DNA of 64,000 nucleotides from Atkinsonella hypoxylon (taxonomy: Eukaryota > Ascomycota > Sordariomycetes > Hypocreales > Clavicipitaceae). Positions 53,675-64,000 of the stretch are shown here, piece after piece. The notes under the pieces were generated by a model. The model was given only the letters and a program-made list of their open reading frames with translations, made no database searches and was not told where the DNA came from. Location: assembly GCA_000729835.1 (NCBI GenBank), contig JFHB01000063.1, positions 86,958 to 150,957 of the forward strand, given 5' to 3'. Each line of letters begins with the position of its first letter. Within the stretch, counting starts at the first letter, position 1. A program made the translations under genes and the position numbers.

Positions 53675-56335
53675 CTAGGATTTGGAGACTGGGGCGATAT
53701 TCTGTTCGAGTATATACACGCTTTAGCGTTGAGGCTAGATTAGACGATGCGCAAAAAGTTTTTGTCTCGTGACAAATTAAGATGAAATAAAATAACAAAT
53801 GCCTCACAAGTTCACTTTTACCTCTCCTCGCTCCGTGGCATTGTGCTCTGCTCCTTTTGCAAGAAAGACAGACTCACAGTGGAAAGGTACCAAAACTGTA
53901 CGATGACAAGATTCGCTTGCTACACATTCATAAAGCATCTGCTTGCCCTCTCCGCGTCCTCGCACCGTGCGCACAGTCTGATGCCATCCGGGCAATCTAC
54001 GTTGCTGATAGCGGCGCCGTTGCATGGGGTACATCTTGTGTTGACGTGTGATGGGTTGAAAAAGGCGACTGGAAGGGAGAGGCGCTTTGGTAATTCCTCA
54101 TGTGTCCACTAGGCTGTTATGCTCCATTTCATAAAACCCTTCTCAGCAACTATAGTCTAGCTCATGCGGAAGAGGAAACTCGCCATGCGTAAGATATCAC
54201 TTGAATTCGGCAAGGCGGGCAGAGACTGGTGGTTATGGGGGATAGTCTGGTTCTAGACGGGAGCGCTTGTTCGCCATCAGGACTAGTTTTGACGATTCAC
54301 TCGTCAACGTGCAAATGACCATCTCACAGACTCCCTCACCTTTTCAGGTCTCTTGGCGCGAAGCCCTGGAGAGCATGGGAAGTTGGAAAACGGCAGTCAA
54401 CTGTCGTCTGGGGACCTCACGTGATGGCATTCAAGCTCACGGTATTAATTATGACGACATTACGGGCCTACATGTCAAGCCCCTCTGACGTCACCGGCGG
54501 GGCCAGGCCTTACAGTCGAGATGGAAGTCAGTAGCAAGACGTCTTCTTCCTGAAATCGTGCCCTCCTCTGGACCAGGCGAAGAGACTATTGACGGGACAG
54601 GCTGTTTCCTCCTGTACAACGTCGGCACGAATCCACTCACGATATCGCGATCACACATCGGTTTCCGCCCGTACAAGTCATCTCATGTGATTGGATTGGT
54701 ATGCTGCACCGCTGCAAAGGCATGCTGTCTTGCAGCGGGCAATAGCAGTGGGCCTCCCCCAGCATTGTATCTCAGTCACGTCCGAGCGACAGACATGGTC
54801 GGCAGCATCCGGGTAATGTTCGGAGAAAAGCCCCGAACAACCCCCCCCCCCCCATAATTAGTACCCATCAACTACCCTATAATTGTCATCTTCGTATTAT
54901 TATTTATTTTTCTCGGCCCCCAATGCTGCAGTGGTGCGTTTTCCCTAAGCCGATCTCCGATCTAGATGTGTCGCAGGGTTTCATTTCAGTTGGCAGGCAA
55001 GACAGCATATCATTGATCGCAGCAATTATCGGTCACAAAACAGTATTGCACATATAGAAGAGAAAAGAACATCATGGTCGTGTCATTCATTGTCATAAAT
55101 TCTTAAACATCGCATCATCGTTACTCATGATAGCCCCCATTGCCCCCCCCCCCCATCCCCCCTTCTGCCCAACTTGTGTCGACTCTCTCCAGTCCATGTC
55201 CCAATTTAAAAAGAGAAATAAAGCTATTTGCCATTGGGAAGCAAGGCGGAGCCCCAGATTAGCTTGTAGCTCACCAGCCGCTCAAAACATCTGTGGCCAT
55301 CGCTACCACAGTAGCCTCCGTGATGCAAGTCATTCCTCCCTTTTGGAGAACCCCATGCGCAGGGAATGCAATCAAAAAGGAACGAGCTCAACAGAGCCCG
55401 ATCAGTATCACCATCCCGCTATGCATGATTTTTTTTTTTTCCCTCAGCCTCTTTTTGGGGTAGCAACTCTTCTTTGCAAATAGTGTCAAGCACCGGCCAG
55501 CCTAGGGGGGTTTCATTGCTAGTGAAGACCAGAAAACTCCAAACAGTACCTTCAAGTTAAGCTCTCACCAAGCAGGCCTCATTAATGATTGGCAATATCT
55601 AGCCACGTTTGTAGGTGAGAGATTTGCCGTACCATAGCCATGCTGAGGGAATATTTGTCCGCAAAAAGTTTAAAAACAGTTGAAAGGTTGGTTCTGTTGT
55701 ATCCCAACTATGACTAAATCCTCCCAAATTGACAGAAAGGTCTGGTGCGATGAAACACCTAGAGTGTTTTGTGGGCGGGAGGCAATGGCAAACGCAGGAA
55801 GGCTTAACTTATGAAAACCTGGTCGTAATTCTTACCAGATGTTGTCTCGCCCAGGTGTGAGAAGTGAAAAGAGCAAGTGTCAAGGCGAAAAAGAAGGACA
55901 AAATAAGGCGGCCTTGTCAGTGGCATGATGAGCGTATCTTGAAGATGTTGTCGTTATATATCGTCATAAAGTCGTCGCAAAAACAAAAGTCGGAAAAGAA
56001 ATAGGAAAGCCCCACGACGCGTTCGTTGGCCAATTTTCATCGCAAAGTTTCTCAGCGTGAACTTATCACGCAGTCTCTTCCCCCTCTTGGTCATTCAAAT
56101 TCATAAGACGTCCCGGTTGCCGAGGGAGATATGTAGCACTCGTCTCGGAGATTGCCGCGAAGCTTTTCAACCGATGTGTATCAATAAAAAGGTTGATCTC
56201 GTGTCACTCATGTCGGTTTTTTTTTTTTTTTTTTTCTTGTGGTGGGAGCGAAAAGGAGCATTTGACGGAAATGCACAGATACAAGGGCTCAAGGCGCTCC
56301 ACGTTCCTCATGGCAAGGCCCAAGAAGAAACCGCA
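53675..56335. other. 2.7-kb gene-free region
   Basis: No frame shows family motifs; short open frames are compositionally ordinary. It contains a CRE-like TGACGTCA (54486-54493), C13 and C10 homopolymers (about 54841 and 55144), and T10-T17 runs (55430, 56217). The ends hold the 3' flanks of the phosphatase and dsRBD-like genes, which converge here. Confidence 0.55.
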
Positions 56336-57249
56336 TTACTCGAATGATGCAGTAGAGGAGCTGCTGGAGTGTGTTCCAGATCGCCGGCCATGACGTTCGC
56401 TGCTGTCTCTGGACGAGGTATGGCGGCTCTTGCGGCGGCGGCCAGAGTCGGACGTAGCAGGCAAGCCTTGCACGATCCCGTTGCGAGCAAGCATACCGCC
56501 GTTGACGGAGAAGTTTCTACAGACCATGAAAGCACGCATCGCCGCGTTTTCCTGAGCCAGAACGTCAGACTCATAAGAAAGATCCGTTTGATACTCCCGA
56601 CCATTGACTAGGACCAAACAAGTAAAGCCGTTGTGGTCTCGGTAGCACTCGTACGAAGGGTCTGTCCATCCTCGACGGCGGCAGAGGCCTATTTCCAAAG
56701 GAAACCACGGTTAGCAACTTTTTGGCCTTTTTATTTGGACAGAATGCAGTGATGTGAAGGGTCAACTTGTGCCGGGAGAAGCGAGTCGAAGTGAAACCAG
56801 GCATAGTTTTGCGTGACGTCCTCATGAAGCATTGAAACCTTGTTCGAGAAGGGAAAGCCTCAGTGTATATGACAATGGTCAATTTCCAAAGACATTTATG
56901 CCAATGAGGCTTCATCAAGGTACAATGGTAACAAGTCCGTACGGCATGGATATATTAATCGTGTTGAAGTTAATGCCCAAGATCCAAGCTGCCGCCAATT
57001 GATTGTTCAGATCACTATCAGCACCATCATGGCCCAGCTGGAAGTAATGTCGAACCACAGAGACCTTGTCCCATTGACGATAGGCTCAAGACCATCCATA
57101 GCATGAACCTATGATAGCATGCTGGTCGAGCTCGAATCGATCAAGTTCAATCCATTGGGCTTGATGCAATGGCAATTGTAATTCATATTCATAATCACAG
57201 CAAAATACAAGAACTTACTTTCCAAGTACTGCATGTAGAATCCACCCAT
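56336..57249 (-). CDS. small dsRNA-binding-like protein with Ser/Arg tail
   Basis: Proposed exons 57249-57219 and 56688-56336 give 127 residues. The unusually long 530-nt intron has a strong GTAAGT donor, a CTAAC branch site and an AAATAG acceptor. Residues about 4-75 have the layout of a double-stranded RNA-binding domain. An alpha-1 helix (YMQYLESLCRRRG) leads to beta strands with FTCLVLVNGREYQ, then an Ala-rich helix (AQENAAMRAFMV). The tail (about 90-127) is Arg/Ser/His-rich and ends in a Ser run. A conserved fungal family is likely but I cannot name it, and the classical Lys triplet that contacts RNA is absent, so binding is unproven. The last exon is secure; exon 1 is inferred from phase and domain fit. 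Confidence 0.7.
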
Positions 57250-57559
57250 ATTGGTGGTTGCAATCCAGAATGGGAAAACGAATTGGGAGTTTTTCCGATG
57301 ATAGAAAAGGCGAGAGAGCCAGGCGGAGGTAGATGGAGAGTCTATGGATCTTGACAAAGCCGTGCAAGTGATGGGTGAGAATGCTGGGCAACCAGAGCAG
57401 CAAGTGAGGGTACCAAGCAACGAATTAAGGTTGAGATAATGCAAGATAAGGGCCGACAACGAAGCAATGGCGCCAATAGGAAATGGGCGAAAGCGAATAG
57501 TTGAGGCGTAAGGAAGAACTGGAATGAGGAAGTGGGAAAAGGCGAGTGATAAAATATAA

Positions 57560-57621
57560 GTGCTGTTGCTGTTGCTGTTGCTGTTGTTGTCGCCGTCGCC
57601 GTCGTCGCCGTCGTTGTCGTA
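57560..57621. repeat. TGCTGT/CGCCGT microsatellite
   Basis: TGTTGC units grading into CGCCGT and CGTTGT units over about 60 bases, about 310 bp upstream of the dsRBD-like start. Confidence 0.85.
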
Positions 57622-57787
57622 GTGCGCTGTGCAGAGCTAGGGCTTGCAGATGGGAATCCGTCCTGGCACACGGCCTTCCACTCAGTCGAGTCCCTTTTGG
57701 AAGCCCGAGACGCGAGATGAGATGATGGGTGAGCTCTATTCAGAGTCTGGAGAGTCGAATCGACGGACGGGCCCCCGGGGGGTGTAC

Positions 57788-57818
57788 AATGGCAATGGCA
57801 ATGGCAATGGCAATGGCC
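57788..57818. repeat. (AATGGC)n hexanucleotide repeat
   Basis: Five tandem AATGGC units, the same hexamer and orientation as at 10902-10936. Confidence 0.85.
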
Positions 57819-58277
57819 GTGCAAGACGGCGGAGGGGAGGCAACGGACAAGTCCACGGCCCAGGGTCCAAGATCCAAAGGTCAAACGAGGCCGGCCGCGG
57901 ACGAGGGTTTGGATCATGCACTTCAGGGCCACAACACAGGCCGAATGAGCCACCGGCAGCAAGACATGTGTATTTTGAACCGAAGCAGAGCTTGTTAGCG
58001 CGTGGCCCGGGGGGTCTGGAGGCCGGACGACGCGCGAATCGAGGCAATGGGCGCTGCGAGCAAACGGGGTTGCGGCTCTCGACTTGCCAAGGAGAAAAGA
58101 AAAGTGTGTGACCCATTTTGATGTGTTGGCGTGCTTGATTGCCAGTTGATGAAAAAACCACTGGCCACTAGGCCGCTCCACTGCGGCCGCGCTTGCGGTG
58201 GGCGTGGACGTGGAGGATGTGGACGTGGATGTGGACGCGCGCGATGCTTGCTGCCTTTCACACGATGGTTGAATTAT

Positions 58278-58320
58278 ATCTGGCATCTGGCATCTGGCAT
58301 CTGGCATCTGGCATCTGGCC
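58278..58320. repeat. 7-bp tandem repeat (ATCTGGC)n
   Basis: Six near-perfect ATCTGGC units ending in a CTGGCCTGG-like stretch. Non-coding. Confidence 0.85.
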
Positions 58321-58583
58321 TGGCTTGGCCTGGCCTTCCGGTCTGGTGTCTGGTCTGGTCTGATAACTTGGGCCATGACCATAGAGGCACACCAAGCATA
58401 GACGGGCCATCTACACCTTTGATGCGTGGTCAATCTGCCATGTTGTACTCCGTAGAGTCACGGCAATGATAAACAAGCTCGACCAGGAACCAACTCGAAC
58501 CTCAACCCTGGTCCGTGGCACAACGCTATCCAACAAGTATCCGAACCCGTTGCCGTCCAGCGTTTCCGATTTCTAGCACGGAG

Positions 58584-58613
58584 TATGTATGTATGTATGT
58601 ATGTATGTATGTA
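58584..58613. repeat. (GTAT)n tetranucleotide microsatellite
   Basis: About seven perfect GTAT units, preceded directly by an ACGGAGTA half of the recurrent intergenic motif. Confidence 0.9.
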
Positions 58614-61600
58614 CTCTGCATAGCAAGGGTCCTGGCCACAACAATGCACGAAGAAATAACCCCGATTACTACCAAGGGTGGTGCAGTCTACGTGATCGTC
58701 TTGCACTTACAAGCGATGACGGCGACACGGGGAAATTGACTGACTGCATGATGGAGCAATAAAGCTATCATGCCCTTGGCTTACACGCTTTGCTTCCAGA
58801 AGTGACTCTTGCCCTGCATCGTCAACTTCTTTCTGACCATAAAATTTCAACCCTCATAACCACTAAATCAGAGGTTGCATCAAAATGCGCGATTCTGCTG
58901 TACAAGACTCGAGCGACTGACTTTGTCTAGATATGTAGTGTGGTGGCAAAGGCAAAACAAAGGTACCACTGGAGGCGAAGTCCTAATATGTTGCTCGACT
59001 GCGAGAGAGAGTGCGTGCGTATGTCGTGGGCCCCTATGGCTGGAGTACTAACGTACTTGATAGAATTCGCGGAGGATTCAAGTCCAGAAGGGGCTTGGGT
59101 ACTCAGCATGGACCCTCAAATTTTAAGCAAAAGCCAGCTCTGTATGGTTCTTTTTCGGCAGCCGCTAATGCACAGCAGATCAAGTCGGTCGTTCAAGTCG
59201 AGATGATCTCAGTAGCTGCCGACAATTTGGACATATCCCAAAGACCAGTGACGTGCTTCGTATCCTACATAGAGCAGTGTATCTTTACTTGCTGATATGT
59301 AATTTTATCGTGTCTCGCTGGCTTACAATATCGAGAAAAAAAAAAAAAAAAGGCCAGCATATCTGCGGCCACGCCAGCCCTTAGTCCCCCCCGTTTGACT
59401 TGTCGACTTGTAATCGCTAAGAGTTGAGTGCTCGTCCAGTTGCCGGATGTGGACATTAATGGACCAAGATGGTCTGACTGGCCGTACAGGGTTTTGCCTT
59501 TTGATACCGATGCTCTTGGAATACCATGGTTCGTTATCCTCTTCGCACAAATTCACCCAGACGGGCCAGTTGTGCTAACTAGATGGCCATGGAGGCGATA
59601 TCGCAAATACACGCGGTATACTCTGTTTGGCTTGTTCTCATGCCATTGTCCAGTCAGATGGCCAGGTTTGTCATTGAAGAAACCATGATCAAGGAATACA
59701 CGGTCATCGGTGAGTCGAAACAATTCCTCCTGCCTACTTACCACAAATAAACATTGAGTGGGCATGCATGAACCCTAGTTAGCCCTGCCGGCACACGCTA
59801 ATGTACGTACATACATACAGTATAAGACCGGGATTAATGGACCATCGCAAGCTGGGATCCGGCATTGTGGACCGTTCTGCCTGTGGAAGAACAAACATGG
59901 TGATATTGTTTTGCGCCCAAGACGGTGAAGATACCCTGGCTGATTGGACGATATTCGGATAGAAGAGGGGATCGCCATATTAGCAGGCGCGGGCATGGCC
60001 TGGCCACAAGCCCTTGAGACTAGCCCTTATGCAATGATGAGTTGGCATTGCCGCTGCTTACTTAGTCTCAATGGTCAATGGCGAAGACGGCAGCCCACTT
60101 GAAAGCGCCTCGCGCCTTTTCCCAACTCCCAAGGTACCTGGCCGCGTTTTCTGGCCTCTGCTGCAGTTGCGTCTTCGCAGCGCGGGGTACAGCCGACAAC
60201 GACGTCGGCGACGTTGATTTATGTATTGTCGTCCCAAACCTTAAGACTTGTTGACCATGAGCATGCTGCTCGGCGTAGATCAATTTGACAAGGCGGAGGG
60301 GCCCTTGCGAGGACTTGCACGGTACTCGCCTGAATTCTGCCAGAATCGAACCCTTGACTCCAACACATCCATACAATGGGGATAGCATCCTTGGGGTCAT
60401 CTTCTTCCCTCTAGCACTGCCCATTAACGAGGGCTAAAGGCGGCAATTGGCAGACAATGCTAGTAGTGCGAGTGCAATGAGGAAAGTGCCAGGTATTGAT
60501 GCAATCAACGTGCTGTATACGGAGTATACACAATGTCAACAAATTCTCTTATGCAAGAAAAGACCGTCTCTGAACAATGATTACGTGCCCCTAAGACGGA
60601 CCGACCCCAAAAGGGGAAATCTCCCATCCAGACATGGCTCGGCTTGCTTGTTCATCTGCTTCGTCCTGGAATTAGGGAGACACTTCCTTCCATATTGCAA
60701 CTAAATACCACTATAAGGAAGGGTACTCCGTACGTGCTTCAGTATCTGTAGCCTGAGACCCAATACCATTGAGCCAGATCAATCATCTAGAATGTCATGG
60801 CGGCAGAACGCCAGTCGGCGTCAAGATACGACACTTGACGACACTTGCCGAGGGCGTGGCTTCGGATTTTGACGCTGCTTCTGATCAACCCACCAGGCCT
60901 AGGTGCCGTAAGACTGGTAACCAGCCAGATGCTGCCGCCATTCTTGGTCCTTGTGGAACGTATCCTGTTGAAAATACGTGATATCGGTATCGGCAGGGAT
61001 ATTTTGCCAGTTGGGATCGCTCATCTAAGATACTTTATCACACTGATTATTGGAGGCTAGATGTGCCTGATAATCTTAGGTACCAGACACCAAGCAACGC
61101 AGTACTATCCCTGTAATTTAGCATTATAGTGCAGTCGCCACCGTAAATTAACGTCAATAGGGTGACAAGAGCGCTGTGGAGTCAGGATGCCCGGTTGGAG
61201 ACAACCACGTTGTTGGCTTCGGCCGTCTGCCACAAGGCTCATTGCTGTCCCAAGGACCAGGGCGTTGTTTTGTCGTACCCGATAAGCTGAGTCGATTTTA
61301 ATCTGTCACAGAGGGTTGTGACTATATTACCAAACCCACAAGCTCAGATGCCACCGTCCTGAATGGGTTCATCGCACGCCTTGGAGTGAATCTTGGTTCC
61401 GATTTCGTCGGACTAGATTGGTTGATCATGCTGTCGTCATAGGGTTGTGAGCTGGCATCTAGAAGAAGGGCTGTGAAATGCTCTCGTTGGCTTAATTGGT
61501 GCAGGCAGTGAAGATGACCACATGTGGACTTGACTCGCCTCATCTCGCTCGAGCTGTGTTAGAAAGGGCTTTGAAAATGATGCTTGCAATTTTACCCTCA

Positions 61601-61989
61601 GTTTTGTTGGGGACAGAGCACCGTTGCCCATCATGGTCAGAGGCAAACGCACCCCCGCGTGCAAAGTACGAAAAGTACGAGTACGTCGTAGACACGTCAA
61701 CATTGACAGAACATGCTCAAGCTTGGGGCGCAAGCCGCCAAAGGTGGCGACTGCAGAAAACGGGTCCAGTACTTAGGTGAGTACATGCAGATTGCAGGAG
61801 ATAGTTTTGATGTGCAAAATCGATGTCGAGACACGGAACATGGAGGTACAAAGCCCAGGGTGCCACTTCACCTGGTTCAAGTCTAGGTGGAAGAAAGAAG
61901 GAGCGAAGCATGTGGCTCCTGGGCGCTTCCACGCCAAGTGACGCAATTCTAGAATGTGCTTCTGACTTGTGAAATGTAGCTTTGTGCTT

Positions 61990-62036
61990 TAGGTAGGTAG
62001 GTAGGTAGGTAGGTAGGTAGGTAGGTAGGTAGGTAG
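61990..62036. repeat. (TAGG)n tetranucleotide microsatellite
   Basis: About eleven perfect TAGG units. The flanking sequence (GCTTTGTGCT) is directly repeated on both sides of the array. Confidence 0.9.
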
Positions 62037-63698
62037 CTTTGTGCTCTCTCGCCCTTTCCTCCGTCCGGCCTGGCATTCCCTTCTGTGCAATTGCAGCTGC
62101 GAGCCGTATATCCATGCTGTCCTACTGTTTGTGGAACCTCGGAATATCCGCCTCCTTCCTTCCTTTCTTCCTGCCGTCTGCATGAGTGCACAAGCGTCAT
62201 GTCCGTTGCATGCAGGCTGTTATTTTGATTATTTGTGTTTTTCAGGAGGATAGAGCGCTTGATGATGTCCAACAATAAGACAAGAAGACAAAAATAACGC
62301 TGGAGTTGGTGCTGGCCGAGATGCTGTACAGAGCAACTGTCCCCGTCTCTCATGTGTCGTCCACTGCCAGCGCTTGTTCGTGACTGTCGGGGGGATACCA
62401 CGCGGGCTCTCATCCTATGTTTCCGTCAATCCATCACGGCCGTTCACCGCATCCGCGGCTTACCATTGCAGCACAGGCGGCTCAGGGTGCACATTGAACC
62501 CACATGGTCGTCTTCCTATGCAGCTGTCACTACATAAATGCTGTACAACTTTGTGTGTCGCTTTTGTGCGAGCTTTGCTGCATGAGCTTTACATAACATC
62601 ACACTTTTTGGCACATCTCTTGCCTCTTCCTCTTCTCAACAAATCCAGACGTATGTAGCCTGCTCAACTCTAACCGGCAACAGGACTCGGACTTATGTCA
62701 ACAGGCGGATTCGAAGTACTAACTGGACGGCTGCTGTCAATTTTCGGCAGAACCCCTGGATGACTCGCAATCGACATTGTTGCAGAATCAAAACAGGTTG
62801 CTGCATTGCTAGGAATTTGTCTGCTGCACATACAAGCATTGGCAGGCCAAGCATGAGGCCAGAGATGTAACCAGAAAGACAGGGTTGGCCCTGTTATGAC
62901 ACCACCAACCTTGGATAGACATAAGAGCTTTGCGACGGGCGTTTCCACGAGTATTGCTCGCCCCTAAATCAGACATTTATTAACACCTCCATAGTGCTTT
63001 AATAGCCTTCCTTCTCGGAAAGCATTGGACACGCAGTTGAGACATGCTTGTAGGTTTAGTTGGGAAAATTGGACCAAGTTCCTCTTTGGTCGAGCCTAGG
63101 AACAGCTCTGGTAAACAACTGGTCTGAATGGCTGTGTACAGCCATGTTTTTCGAAAACAAAGCTTTATATTAAAGCCCATGAACAATGAGCGAATCCAAG
63201 TACCACAACAGGTGATTAAACAGGTGGATAGTGGGCATCGCCACTGAGCCATCGTTTCGGAAAGTCAAAGTTCTCGTGTAGAACTTTCCCGCTGAATATC
63301 ACAGGAGCAGCCCCTTACGACGAGAAGAAGTAATTCTCATAGCTACTCCACCAATGTATTACTCAATGAGGCTCTACAGTTTTTCCAAGCACATTGCTAA
63401 CCTGAAATAAAACATGAGCAAGGCGGTGCGATTGTATGTCCATTACACCCGCAGTCACAGAGTACATACGACCCAAGCAGGAGTCAATATTGACAAGTCC
63501 CTCTGCGTGTCCAGTCAGATGGAGTTTCAAGGATGGCAAGATAGACAGGACGCCCCTTTCGATGGAGGAGCAGGGCAGATCAACCGACGTTGTATAGCTA
63601 ACATATAATCATGGAAAATATGATAGTATGCACTTTTGCACGGGTGTACCAACAACAATAGCTACTGTATAAAACGTGACTAAGACGGACTAGTGGTG

Positions 63699-63954
63699 CT
63701 AGAACCCCGTCTTGGAGGCGAAATATCGTTGACAGTCATCGACGTTATGTTTTGGGATGACGTAGACGGGATGAACCGGCTCAATCCTGTCTGCTTCCTC
63801 AAAGATTTGCTCGTCGACCGACACGAAAGGGGAAACGGACCAGCCATCTCCATCCACCAGAGCAGCATCAGCACGGACAGACACTAAGACCCATTTGTGT
63901 TGTGCTGAACTCAATCCCGACAATACGTAGCAAGTGTGGTATGCGTCTGAATAC
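63699..63954 (-). CDS. RAM1: protein farnesyltransferase beta subunit, last exon (5' partial)
   Basis: C-terminal part of the zinc enzyme subunit that attaches farnesyl to CaaX proteins such as Ras. The visible last exon (minus strand, 63954-63699) encodes about 85 residues. It has DAYHTCYVLSGLS, whose His is the last zinc ligand of the family and whose neighbours line the farnesyl pocket. It continues with NPVHP-like EPVHPVYVI and ends FASKTGF. The exon starts after a TTGCAG acceptor with a 15-base T tract and a CTAAC branch site (plus strand 63983-63987). That intron runs to the window edge, so the N-terminal three quarters lie outside. Identification rests on this conserved C-terminus and is strong. 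Confidence 0.9.
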
Positions 63955-64000
63955 CTGCAAAAAAAAAAAAAAAAATTAATATCACGTTAGTGTATATGGT

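Larger units (their letters stand above)
57250..63698. other. 6.4-kb gene-free region with microsatellites
   Basis: Lies between the dsRBD-like gene start and the farnesyltransferase stop. Its left 1.1 kb has a 363-codon open frame on the minus strand, but this reads through simple repeats and lacks motifs. Repeats: TGCTGT/CGCCGT (57560-57621), AATGGC (57788-57818), ATCTGGC (58278-58320), GTAT (58584-58613) and TAGG (61990-62036). TACTCCGTA motifs occur at 58446, 60518 and 60724. I see no RNA gene with a foldable structure and no transposon protein. Confidence 0.55.

Noticed and set aside
57342..58433. 363-codon open frame on the minus strand
   Set aside because: It runs through TGCTGT, AATGGC and ATCTGGC repeats, giving Thr/Ala/His-Cys strings, and has no domain. 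The dsRBD-like gene explains the real coding signal at its lower end.
58490..58560. tRNA-like B box on the minus strand
   Set aside because: The sequence forms a GACCAGG/CCTGGTC hairpin but no cloverleaf, and no T-run follows.
60310..60380. GGTTCGATTC on the minus strand resembling a tRNA T arm
   Set aside because: Flanking bases do not pair as acceptor, D or T stems.
61990..62036. TAGG array considered as telomeric repeat
   Set aside because: Fungal telomeres are TTAGGG; this is a four-base microsatellite inside ordinary DNA.
1..64000. CRISPR array, transposase, reverse transcriptase or secondary-metabolite backbone gene
   Set aside because: No spaced direct repeats of CRISPR type, no transposon protein motifs and no PKS/NRPS/terpene synthase motifs in any frame I read.

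Overview
The window is nuclear DNA of a filamentous ascomycete (Pezizomycotina, most likely Sordariomycetes/Hypocreales; the exact genus cannot be fixed from sequence alone). The evidence is short GT-AG introns of about 50-220 nt with CTAAC-like branch sites, fungal-only families (DASH subunit Duo1, Zn2Cys6 regulator, GT34 galactosyltransferase, SurE-TTL fusion), about 50% GC, and intergenic DNA full of homopolymers and microsatellites. I built the gene models by reading exon frames and splice sites. Every complete multi-exon model is a multiple of three and keeps the family motifs across its junctions.

Layout. 0-10 kb: the 3' end of an unknown gene, complex I subunit NDUFB11/ESSS (+), mitochondrial branched-chain aminotransferase (-), a SCY1/SCYL2 pseudokinase (+) and a Sir2 deacetylase (-). 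9.6-13.1 kb: simple-repeat intergenic DNA. 13-17.3 kb: a PMC1-type Ca2+-ATPase (-), followed by a 4.7-kb gene-free stretch. 22-24.6 kb: a Pby1-type protein joining SurE and tubulin-tyrosine-ligase domains (-). 25.5-33.2 kb: a chromosome-biology block with an unknown S/T-P-rich protein (-), Duo1 (+), RNase H2 subunit B (-) and Mcm10 (+). Its two divergent promoters carry ACGCGT (MCB) hexamers.

35.6-46.4 kb: a six-exon secreted tyrosinase, the Tudor splicing factor Spf30, the complex I Fe-S assembly factor Ind1 (-), ribosome-biogenesis factor Bfr2 and a Zn2Cys6 transcription factor with a 17-nt micro-exon. 46.8-53.7 kb: tRNA-Asp(GTC), a ~97-bp tandem repeat, a GT34 glycosyltransferase (-), and Btn1/CLN3 (-) divergent from a phosphoglycerate-mutase-like phosphatase (+). 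56.3-57.2 kb: a small double-stranded-RNA-binding-like protein (-). After a further 6.4-kb gene-free region, the last exon of protein farnesyltransferase beta (-) sits at the right edge.

Most genes are housekeeping and unrelated in pathway. The exceptions are two complex I genes (a subunit and an Fe-S assembly factor, 37 kb apart) and the Duo1/RNase H2B/Mcm10 block, which looks co-regulated. I found no transposase, reverse transcriptase, CRISPR array, secondary-metabolite backbone gene or virus-derived gene. The strongest unexplained signals are ten exact copies of the 9-mer TACTCCGTA (both strands), all intergenic; the MCB-bearing promoters; two GC-AG introns; the micro-exon; and the dsRBD-like gene.
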